In this document: in pieces, positions 58,401 through 64,000 of the stretch | Layout: the number at the start of each line of letters is the position of its first letter | Position numbering within the stretch: position 1 is the stretch's first letter | Assembly: GCF_002000055.1 (NCBI RefSeq) | Contig: NZ_MVBD01000002.1 | Span: 372,001 to 436,000 of the forward strand | Reading direction: 5' to 3' | From: Marinicella sediminis | Lineage (GTDB): Bacteria; Pseudomonadota; Gammaproteobacteria; Xanthomonadales; Marinicellaceae | Length of the DNA stretch: 64,000 nt | Notes under the pieces: generated by a model | The model's database searches: none | The model's input: only the letters and a program-made list of their open reading frames with translations | Told to the model about the DNA's origin: nothing | Translations under genes and position numbers: made by a program

Positions 58401-59095
58401 AGTTTAAAACTTGGACCAAAGTTGGCAAACGCTCTGGAGATTGCTGCCCGGGCCAGCTTCATTCTTGAATTGTAATAGGAATACCAATTGGCAAAATTTT
58501 GCAGTTGAGCCGCGTTATTGATGTAATTGATGTTGTAACTGCCATCATTATTCCGCGTCAGATAAAAAGCCCGCGTACCCCAGGTATTGAAGTTGGGGTG
58601 GTAATTGGTATACCGATTATCATCAATGTTGGTGGAATTAACGTTTGGTACGGCATTCACATAAGTAAAACGAATCGTTACATCATTACCCGTACGGCTG
58701 AAAACATATTCTCTGATGGGAACATAATCCTGCGTCAAATCAACCGTATCAGTCATGTCATTGGGATAACCATCGACCCAGGCCGCGGTGGGTTTGGAAT
58801 CCGGCATGCGGGTTCCATCTGCACGCAATGGTGGCGTATAGGTGATATCAGGGTTGAAATAAATCCGATTCTGCAGCGGATCGGCAAATTCATTGCCCCG
58901 ACTGCCCGAACCCATGTAACTCCAGGCCATAGAACCCGAATCATCCATGGTCACAGCAATGGCTGGTGGCACAGTCTGGTTCAGAAACAAGGGATCATGG
59001 GTGAGTTGCAACAGCGATGCATTGGCACCACCCATGCCCGCAAATGACACCGTCAGTGCCATCACAGAAACTTTGAATAATTGATTGATGCTCAT
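55433..59095 (-). CDS. pilY1: PilY1-type pilus tip/adhesin protein
   Basis: 1220 residues with a signal peptide (VMALTVSFAGMGGANA). The N-terminal part has a von Willebrand A-like MIDAS motif, AVTMDDSGSMAW (D51-S53-S55). The C-terminal half (about 680-1130) is the PilC/PilY1 beta-propeller: LFIGSNSGMLHAI, YVDNTPRVTDAFI, VLVGGMRYGGQAFYAIDVT, ADYAYAGDLYGNLWRFD and VVVYGTGKYIE. It also has DANDPRNIIGDG, which may be a calcium loop. GAGGAAG precedes the ATG. PilY1 is exported with minor pilins, primes pilus assembly and can act in adhesion or surface sensing. Follows pilX. Confidence 0.95.
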   Translation of the reverse strand: MSINQLFKVSVMALTVSFAGMGGANASLLQLTHDPLFLNQTVPPAIAVTMDDSGSMAWSYMGSGSRGNEFADPLQNRIYFNPDITYTPPLRADGTRMPDSKPTAAWVDGYPNDMTDTVDLTQDYVPIREYVFSRTGNDVTIRFTYVNAVPNVNSTNIDDNRYTNYHPNFNTWGTRAFYLTRNNDGSYNINYINNAAQLQNFANWYSYYNSRMKLARAAISRAFANFGPSFKLGWQEINRDRTYTNLNKFELDHREDFYDWLFGVPTSGGTPLRSAFKRTTDLFKLNSSYYSEDFKTNLSCQQNFHIAISDGAWNGDSGYNDGTDGFLQDEQNFSLPGDTDNLYTGYNGGGEQVIYEASEDGSTLADIAFDAWARDLNPALDNNVKRFKKSYTDSTGTEIDFTNVDNEWDVPAFMWNPKNDPAYWQHVVTYNVGLGLEASRILEYQAGNFGNCPFITGLEPKEAVYRSLRNAATPNCDWPAANNDGRKVDDVWHASLNSRGGFFSANDPNQLIKALNEVVNNILERLSRGSTSTVSSGVITSNTEAYTPGFDSANWTGNLFARYVNSEGEFSDDILWDTSCILTDPTLRECPTAVVNESYQPFSDRNIFVYDKDAEATSNLNALSANLSEKLTKNAAEMLLRTGGTPQQLVNFIRGDQSTESFQNGPFRDRDSVLSDIVHSGPFLQRGPSANYLDDYWPEGSPESENNYLDFKIANQDRENILFIGSNSGMLHAIKIEDTGMGRSPGSEKWAFIPSKAFENAHRLADPDFKHWSYVDNTPRVTDAFINGSWSSVLVGGMRYGGQAFYAIDVTNPNASQPDVLWEFSDADDPDMGFSYGQATITRISSTGQWVALIPNGYNNSEKDYEDANDPRNIIGDGTAVLYVVSLSDGALLAKLDTNVGSQGTPNGMSTAVAVDSEYYSEGSSPPGTAENNNNIDIGADYAYAGDLYGNLWRFDFTNPDPSNWSSSIERVVRADNIKDRPITVKPLVVSIPNESQSKANDVVVVYGTGKYIEIPDRSTNLPAKQYFVGVYDGLTSGDSDLSITSGRFVDRVLKKKTANLRDILPLEPEDLPNFTADYGWKIELGREGEDGERLANPLTLIGGRIVLAATTVTAGIDPCQGGGVSWLTGFDPLYGGSPFVGPLFNGENEITGPDGDPITVLLAADSVKIDDLVIGRPPILENQGGGNINVVIEGAENTQVIALSQFTWRRRNWTNLLTE

Positions 59096-59106
59096 AATGT
59101 GCTTCC

Positions 59107-59748
59107 TCAGTTGGTTGCGGCGCTGCTGGGCACCACGGTGAAGGTTGATTGAACCAGGGAAATGGTCTTGCCATCGCCACTCATGCTTTTACCTGTGATC
59201 AGGTAATTACGCAGGTTGGAGCCTGCAGATCCACTGCCACCTGTTTCGCCCCAGGCCTGACTGTTGTCCAGTGCACCGGTGATACCGGCAATTTCTTCAA
59301 TGATGTATTCCGGGGTTTCATAGAGCGCTCCATTGTTATTGACCGCTGTGAAGTCAAAAGCATGATCCACACCGGCAGGGTGACTCCAGTTGCGTTTCTT
59401 GAAATCCACCACAATGGGATTCAAAGGATCAGTGGGTTCCTGATCACCACCCAAGCGGGAATATATACCCTGTAAAACCCCATCAGGTGTGCCTTCCGGA
59501 ATCACACCATTGGTGCTTTCCACCAGGTTATAAAGAAAATCTTCTCCGGCTCGCAACGCGCTGTTCGCCCCGGCATTTGCCAAAGAGCGGTTGTGCAAGC
59601 CAGCAGCCATTTTTTCCTGCAGCATGGTGCCTTTCATGCCGGTGTACCCCATCAGGGTGATGATCAGCAATAAAATCAGACCTACGGCCAATGCAGCACC
59701 TTGTTGTTTCGCGTGTTGTTTCATGTTTTGATTTACGTGCCTGTTCAT
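59107..59748 (-). CDS. pilX: Minor pilin PilX
   Basis: 213 residues. The N-terminus, KQQGAALAVGLILLLIITLMGYTGMKGTMLQEKMAAGLHNRSLA in the larger segment, is the PilX pattern with GAALAVGLILL as the hydrophobic helix in place of the canonical FTLIE. The C-terminal part is weakly conserved. AGGAG lies upstream of the ATG, which overlaps the pilW stop by 4 bp. Part of the priming complex with PilV, PilW, FimU and PilY1. Confidence 0.9.
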   Translation of the reverse strand: MNRHVNQNMKQHAKQQGAALAVGLILLLIITLMGYTGMKGTMLQEKMAAGLHNRSLANAGANSALRAGEDFLYNLVESTNGVIPEGTPDGVLQGIYSRLGGDQEPTDPLNPIVVDFKKRNWSHPAGVDHAFDFTAVNNNGALYETPEYIIEEIAGITGALDNSQAWGETGGSGSAGSNLRNYLITGKSMSGDGKTISLVQSTFTVVPSSAATN

Positions 59749-61085
59749 AATGTATAACTCCTGATCGGAACCAATGCAGTAAAGGCCCTGCGGTACATCC
59801 GCTCGCCTTCCAGACCACTGGCCAGTCCGCCTTGTGGTGATTGTGGGGACAGGCCATCCGGGGCATAAATAAACCGGTCGTCTTCTTCCACACTGCTGTC
59901 ATTAACGGTATTCAGTAATAAGTGAACCTCAATGGCATAGATTGATCGCCATAAACAACCAGGTCCATTGGCCAGCTTAATGCCACTGGGTAAGTTTTTG
60001 GATACAGGTTGAATGATGCAGCCCTGAGTTCCATCAATGCGGCCATCACCATCACCATCACCGCCACCAGCCAGACTACTGACTTCATCAGCAGTCAGCC
60101 GGGCAACATGACCGGTTTGCAACTGCGCCAGATAAAACACGTCAAAGCGTTCAACACCTTCAACCAGCTGCTGTACCAAACCGTTTTCTGAGCGGTACAA
60201 TGAGCTGATTTTGCGGCTGGAATCATTGCGGTCATTGTCGATGCCGACAAAATAGGACACCGTTTTAAAATCCTCATCCATGTTATAAACCCGGGTATCG
60301 GATTTAGCTGACATGTATGGCAAATTGGTGTTGCCGGTAAATGTAACTGCATTGGCAGCCCAGTTTGCTGTGGACACATACGTATTCACACAATCACCGA
60401 TCAGGGCATCGCCCTCGGTGTAATCCATGACTTCTTCCGGGGCCACCGTTACCGAATCAGAAATATTGGGATCCGGGTCAATATTTAAACCGGTTACCCG
60501 ATGTCCTCCAGTCAGATAACGCACCGTCAACACATCGGTGTTGTCCGCCCGTGAATTGTCATCTGTACCGGTGCTCCTGAAGTCAGTGGAGAAATCAGCA
60601 CCCAACTCAGTGAAATCTGGCAGGCAGGCGCCGTTGTTGCATTCATGGCCACGAATGAAATAACTGGGGTCAAGCGGATAAGTCGATTGATTAGGAAACA
60701 GGGTCGAATAATTGACACTGTCTGGCAACTGATCGTTGTCACTGTCATCCAATAGAATCTGATTAAAAGCCGGCAGGCCATTATCAAAGTCCACACTGCG
60801 GTCAATCGACCAGGTGTTCATTTCATAACCCTGGTTCCAATTGGTGATTACTTCAACAGGAAGGGTCATGGTTGAACAGTGCTTTTTACCAGCCAGTTCA
60901 ATGTCTTCTTTCAATCGTGAAATGGCATAACGGCCGTTTTCCTGCAACAAAGAAAGCCCGGTTTGCGCCCGGTTCAATACACTGCTGTTGTTAAAAAGGG
61001 ACACCAATCCCAATAACACGATCACACCAATGACCATGGCGACCATCAATTCAATCAGTGAAAATCCACGTGTTTTCATTTTCAT
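59745..61085 (-). CDS. pilW: Minor pilin PilW
   Basis: About 446 residues from MKMKTRG; AAGG lies five bases upstream, which favours this ATG over one five codons earlier. Class III signal TRGFSLIELMVAMVIGVIVLLGL with conserved Glu5, then a long globular domain (ISRLKEDIELAGK, a SLYRSENGLVQQLVEGVERF segment near the middle). Larger than P. aeruginosa PilW (about 275 residues) by roughly 170 residues. Confidence 0.9.
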   Translation of the reverse strand: MKMKTRGFSLIELMVAMVIGVIVLLGLVSLFNNSSVLNRAQTGLSLLQENGRYAISRLKEDIELAGKKHCSTMTLPVEVITNWNQGYEMNTWSIDRSVDFDNGLPAFNQILLDDSDNDQLPDSVNYSTLFPNQSTYPLDPSYFIRGHECNNGACLPDFTELGADFSTDFRSTGTDDNSRADNTDVLTVRYLTGGHRVTGLNIDPDPNISDSVTVAPEEVMDYTEGDALIGDCVNTYVSTANWAANAVTFTGNTNLPYMSAKSDTRVYNMDEDFKTVSYFVGIDNDRNDSSRKISSLYRSENGLVQQLVEGVERFDVFYLAQLQTGHVARLTADEVSSLAGGGDGDGDGRIDGTQGCIIQPVSKNLPSGIKLANGPGCLWRSIYAIEVHLLLNTVNDSSVEEDDRFIYAPDGLSPQSPQGGLASGLEGERMYRRAFTALVPIRSYTL

Positions 61086-61096
61086 AGTTACCTTCC

Positions 61097-61627
61097 TCAT
61101 GGTTGGGCCACCAGGACCATAGACTGTTGTTCTGCAGCCGAATCTCGATTGGCCTCATCCCAGGTGACGGTGATGGTACACACGCCATCAAAAACCGGGG
61201 CCGGAAACCAGATTGAAGGCAAGTCGGCAGGTTGAATATTGCCCGGTAAGGCTGAGTTATTAACACAATTGACATTACCTGCACCATTTGGCAATGCCAC
61301 CTGCAGGGATTGTGCCCATAAACTGATGTCCTGATCAGCCAAATCCTGATAGGTGCATGGTGCAGTCAGGCTGCATTCAGTAGAAGTGACTACTGCGGTA
61401 CCGTTGTACCAGCCATTCCACACCGCTGTGGGATTGGCGCGCATCCGGTCGAGCATGTTTTCTGCCAAAAAGTTGGCTTGTGAACGCAAATAACCATTGT
61501 GATTATTCCTCACTGAAATGGTCATCATGCCAGCTATTCCCAGTAAGCCAAATGAAAAAACCAGTACTGCAATCAATACTTCCAACAGGGTAAAACCCTG
61601 TTCACTGCGCTTTTTGAACATGATCAT
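61097..61627 (-). CDS. pilV: Minor pilin PilV
   Basis: 176 residues. Class III signal SEQGFTLLEVLIAVLVFSFGLLGIAG with Glu5, followed by NHNGYLRSQANFLAENMLDRMRAN, typical of PilV. It contains four to five cysteines in the globular part (TECSLTAPCTY, NCVNN, GVCTITV). Its ATG overlaps the stop of the upstream pseudopilin gene by 4 bp. Confidence 0.92.
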   Translation of the reverse strand: MIMFKKRSEQGFTLLEVLIAVLVFSFGLLGIAGMMTISVRNNHNGYLRSQANFLAENMLDRMRANPTAVWNGWYNGTAVVTSTECSLTAPCTYQDLADQDISLWAQSLQVALPNGAGNVNCVNNSALPGNIQPADLPSIWFPAPVFDGVCTITVTWDEANRDSAAEQQSMVLVAQP

Positions 61628-62103
61628 TGTTGCACCCTCGCTGACCCTGAAAGACCAATAGAAACAGTTCTCTTGTAGGTCGAATTGGTTTGGTGAACGA
61701 GGGTAATTTCACCTTCCAGACCACCTTCCAGACCGCCAATCCTGTTGAAGATCACATCACCGACCAATGGACCGGTTTGTGACACTTGAACCATCGGGTC
61801 AATGGGGTCCTGAATCGCCAGCAATTCATCGTTATTGCCATCCACGCCCTGAGCAGTGATGGTCCAGCCATTTTGCCAGGTACCATTGGGGGACACCACG
61901 ACATTATTGCCATAACGAACTGCTTCCGCCCTGGCCTGGGTGAAGCTTGTTACAATTTCATTGGTGATATCGGTGACCATTCGCCGGGCCTTCAATTCCC
62001 GGTACTCAGGAACGCCCCACGCCAACAACAATGAGCCAATCAGCAAGGTGATGATCAACTCAACCAGCGTGAAGCCTTTTTGTTTACAGTGATTATTGTG
62101 CAC
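61624..62103 (-). CDS. fimU: GspH/FimT-type pseudopilin (FimU position)
   Basis: 159 residues, GTG start. Class III signal KQKGFTLVELIITLLIGSLLLAWGVP, then the GspH/FimT domain: VTSFTQARAEAVRYGNNVVVSPNGTWQNGW and a C-terminal SIGLSGSARVQ. FimT and FimU are hard to tell apart by sequence; I use fimU because it leads the pilV-W-X-Y1 operon. First gene of the pilus operon, about 110 bp after ispH. Confidence 0.82.
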   Translation of the reverse strand: MHNNHCKQKGFTLVELIITLLIGSLLLAWGVPEYRELKARRMVTDITNEIVTSFTQARAEAVRYGNNVVVSPNGTWQNGWTITAQGVDGNNDELLAIQDPIDPMVQVSQTGPLVGDVIFNRIGGLEGGLEGEITLVHQTNSTYKRTVSIGLSGSARVQQ

Positions 62104-62211
62104 TCGTTTTACTTATGATTTAAACCACCATCAATCATAGGCAAGTGAAGTCAAGTACACAAGGGGAATCAGCGGCCGACCGACCAGCGGTAAATTATCG
62201 CCGATGAATGG

Positions 62212-63162
62212 TTATTTTTGTACCAGCCGAAGTTCTTTGGGCAAAGCAAACACCATATTTTCGGGCTCTCCGTCCAACTCAGATATTTGCAGGGAGTCAT
62301 CGAATTGCTTGAGGTATTCGATCACATCTTTGACCAATTTCTCCGGCGCAGAAGCCCCAGCTGTCAGGCCTATGCTTTGCTTACCATCAAGCCATGCCGG
62401 ATTGATGTCGGCAGCTCCGTCGATCAAATAGGAAGTCACCCCTTGCCGCTCAGCCAGTTCTTTAAGCCGGTTGGAGTTTGAACTGTTAACACTGCCCACC
62501 ACAAACACCAGATCTGATTCAGCCGCCAGCTGCCTGACCGCCATTTGCCGGTTTTGTGTGGCATAACAAATGTCATCGTGCCTGGGGCCTTCTATCCTGG
62601 GAAATCGTCGCCTCAACTCAGCAATGATTTCCTTGGTATCATCCATGGACAAAGTGGTTTGTGTGACATAAGCCACTTTGTCTGGCTGGCGAATCGCAAT
62701 TTGATTAGCCTCCTCGACTGAATCTACCAGATATATGGTGCCACTGGCCTTTAATTGATCCCATTGCCCAAGGGTTCCCTCGACTTCCGGATGACCGTGA
62801 TGGCCAATCAGGATCAGGTCAAAACCCTGCTTGCAATAGCGGTAAACTTCCATATGTACTTTGGTCACCAACGGACAGGTGGCATCAAAAACCTTCAACT
62901 GCCTGTTGGCCGCTTCCTGGCGCACCGCTTTGGATACACCATGGGCAGAAAAAATCACGATCTGCTGATCGGGAATTTCTTCCAGCTCATCGACAAAAAC
63001 CGCACCCCGCTGGCGCAATGTATCCACCACAAACTGGTTGTGAACCACTTCATGCCTGACATAGATGGGCGCACCGAATGCATCCAGTGCCCGGTTAACA
63101 ATGTCAATGGCCCGGTCGACACCGGCACAAAAACCCCTTGGATTAGCCAGCAGAACTTTCAT
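62212..63162 (-). CDS. ispH: 4-hydroxy-3-methylbut-2-enyl diphosphate reductase
   Basis: Last enzyme of the MEP pathway; reduces HMBPP to IPP/DMAPP with a [4Fe-4S] cluster. 316 residues from [14 protein letters not shown]. Cluster cysteines in [18 protein letters not shown] and the third in [11 protein letters not shown]. Also [10 protein letters not shown] and TAGASAPE. The start overlaps lspA by 20 bp. Functionally it feeds IspB encoded elsewhere in the window. Confidence 0.96.
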   Translation of the reverse strand: MKVLLANPRGFCAGVDRAIDIVNRALDAFGAPIYVRHEVVHNQFVVDTLRQRGAVFVDELEEIPDQQIVIFSAHGVSKAVRQEAANRQLKVFDATCPLVTKVHMEVYRYCKQGFDLILIGHHGHPEVEGTLGQWDQLKASGTIYLVDSVEEANQIAIRQPDKVAYVTQTTLSMDDTKEIIAELRRRFPRIEGPRHDDICYATQNRQMAVRQLAAESDLVFVVGSVNSSNSNRLKELAERQGVTSYLIDGAADINPAWLDGKQSIGLTAGASAPEKLVKDVIEYLKQFDDSLQISELDGEPENMVFALPKELRLVQK

Positions 63163-63631
63163 CTTTGTTTTTAAACGCGTCAATGATTAATAAAACCGCA
63201 CCCAAGGTGATCGCAGAATCTGCGATATTGAATGCCGGCCAATAGTAAGATTTGTAGTGCAATTCAATGAAATCAACCACGTAACCCAACACAATCCGAT
63301 CCCATATGTTGCCCAGCGCGCCACCAATCACCATCACCAGCGCCACATTTTGCAGGGTCATGTGCTTGCGGTTTTGCTTCAGCCAGTAAAGCAACCAGAT
63401 GACGATCAAACTGGCCACCACAGCAATAAAATAGCGTTGCCAGCCAGACTGGTCGGCCAGGATACTGAAAGCCACACCTTCATTGTGCATCAAGGTCAGA
63501 TTAAAAAAACCGGTGATTTTATGCGGCACATACAACTCCAGATGGCTGGATGCCAGGTATTTGGTAATCTGGTCAGCAATGACCACCAGACCACTGACCC
63601 ACAACCAGGACCAACCGGTGTTTTTGAACAT
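63143..63631 (-). CDS. lspA: Lipoprotein signal peptidase
   Basis: Inner-membrane aspartyl protease that removes the signal peptide of lipidated prolipoproteins (for example the lipoproteins noted here). 162 residues with four membrane helices. Catalytic Asp motifs: [15 protein letters not shown] and [19 protein letters not shown] near the N-terminus is also conserved. The ATG shares bases with the ileS stop (TGATG). Confidence 0.96.
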   Translation of the reverse strand: MFKNTGWSWLWVSGLVVIADQITKYLASSHLELYVPHKITGFFNLTLMHNEGVAFSILADQSGWQRYFIAVVASLIVIWLLYWLKQNRKHMTLQNVALVMVIGGALGNIWDRIVLGYVVDFIELHYKSYYWPAFNIADSAITLGAVLLIIDAFKNKDESSAG

Positions 63632-64000
63632 CAGGCAAACCTCCGCAGTTCGCCGGCTCCTTCTACATTTTCCACACAACGCCCACAAATTTCAGGGTGC
63701 TCAGCATTCACACCCACATCGCTTCGGATGTGCCAACAACGGATGCATTTCTCGCCAGCGGCTTTTTCAACCGTAACGCCTGCCTGACTGCCATCATTCA
63801 AGCTGAAAACATGATCCGCTTCACCTTCATTCCAAACCTGAACACCAGCCGCTGAAGTGATCAGCACAAAACGCAATTCATCACTCATGTCAGCCAATAA
63901 CTGATGACTGTCTTCTGGCAAATATAAGGTAACAGCTGCATCCAGCGATGATCCAATGCTGCCCTCTACCCGCAGCTTCTCCAATTGTTTAGAAACCAGT
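63631..64000 (-). CDS. ileS: Isoleucyl-tRNA synthetase, C-terminal end (5' part outside window)
   Basis: The frame is open to the right edge of the window, so this is the last ~120 residues. LEKLRVEGSIGSSLDAAVTLY is the end of the anticodon-binding region. The final part is the zinc-finger tail of bacterial IleRS: EKCIRCWHIR and EICGRCVENV. Upstream partner of lspA and ispH in the standard operon; fkpB, often between lspA and ispH, is missing. Confidence 0.95.
   Translation of the reverse strand, partial: LVSKQLEKLRVEGSIGSSLDAAVTLYLPEDSHQLLADMSDELRFVLITSAAGVQVWNEGEADHVFSLNDGSQAGVTVEKAAGEKCIRCWHIRSDVGVNAEHPEICGRCVENVEGAGELRRFA

Noticed and set aside
58499-59047. Plus-strand frame opposite the 5' part of pilY1
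   Set aside because: Repetitive I/V/G composition from reading the antisense strand; no ribosome-binding site.

Overview
The window looks like an ordinary stretch of chromosome from a free-living gammaproteobacterium of moderate G+C (somewhat under 50% by eye). Several gene neighbourhoods are typical of the class: guaB-guaA-tadA beside xseA, ffh facing ypjD-corB, fur facing bamE, ratA-rnfH beside smpB, and ileS-lspA-ispH joined to a fimU-pilV-pilW-pilX-pilY1-pilE minor-pilin operon as in Pseudomonas. The DUF1501/DUF1800 pair and the general protein style recall marine lineages such as Marinicella, but that placement is a guess. I see no prophage, insertion sequence, integron, CRISPR array or rRNA operon.

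Layout. 1-2.4 kb: the 3' end of uvrC, a DUF4174 protein and a Nudix hydrolase. 2.9-7.7 kb: sulfur amino acid enzymes, namely an oversized PLP enzyme facing a cystathionine gamma-lyase/cystathionine beta-synthase pair (reverse transsulfuration). 7.7-10.5 kb: cell-envelope genes (OmpA-like protein, DUF4398 lipoprotein, lytic transglycosylase, CPBP protease). 10.4-16.4 kb: tadA, guaA, guaB, xseA and yigZ. 16.4-25 kb: a DUF4105 protein, corC, a zinc-ribbon plus SPFH pair resembling B. subtilis YdjG/YdjI, a GNAT, a glutamate-cysteine-ligase-like protein fused to CBS domains, and an SLC13/RCK permease. 25-30 kb: fadD, then the threonine catabolic genes tdh-kbl with a deacetylase-like gene. 30-38.5 kb: DUF1501/DUF1800 exported proteins and a gliding-type (GldA/F/G-like) ABC operon with DUF4340 and DUF423. 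38.7-45 kb: an aspartoacylase-like hydrolase, an SDR and the sulfate assimilation operon cysJ-cysI-cysH. 45-52.2 kb: ffh, ypjD, corB, an MFS transporter, ispB, and a small tRNA operon (Ala, Glu, Glu). 52.2-54.7 kb: queD, fur, bamE, rnfH, ratA and smpB. 54.7-64 kb: a type IV pilus priming/tip operon running from ileS-lspA-ispH.

Cysteine metabolism appears at two distant sites: cysJIH makes sulfide from PAPS, and CBS/CGL convert homocysteine to cysteine. A perfect palindrome containing the MetJ met-box 8-mer lies just upstream of cysJ. The most distinctive non-coding observation is a 44-bp element present twice (38/44 identical). One copy overlaps the ispB promoter. The other sits in the gap between the two PLP genes, in front of a short structured region. 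No clearly new multi-gene system can be demonstrated from this window. The best candidates for a second look are the repeat pair, a 49-codon ORF with a strong ribosome-binding site and an in-frame TGA ahead of the MFS gene, the SPFH/zinc-ribbon pair without PspA, the GCS2-CBS fusion, and the large PLP protein with an N-terminal extension.
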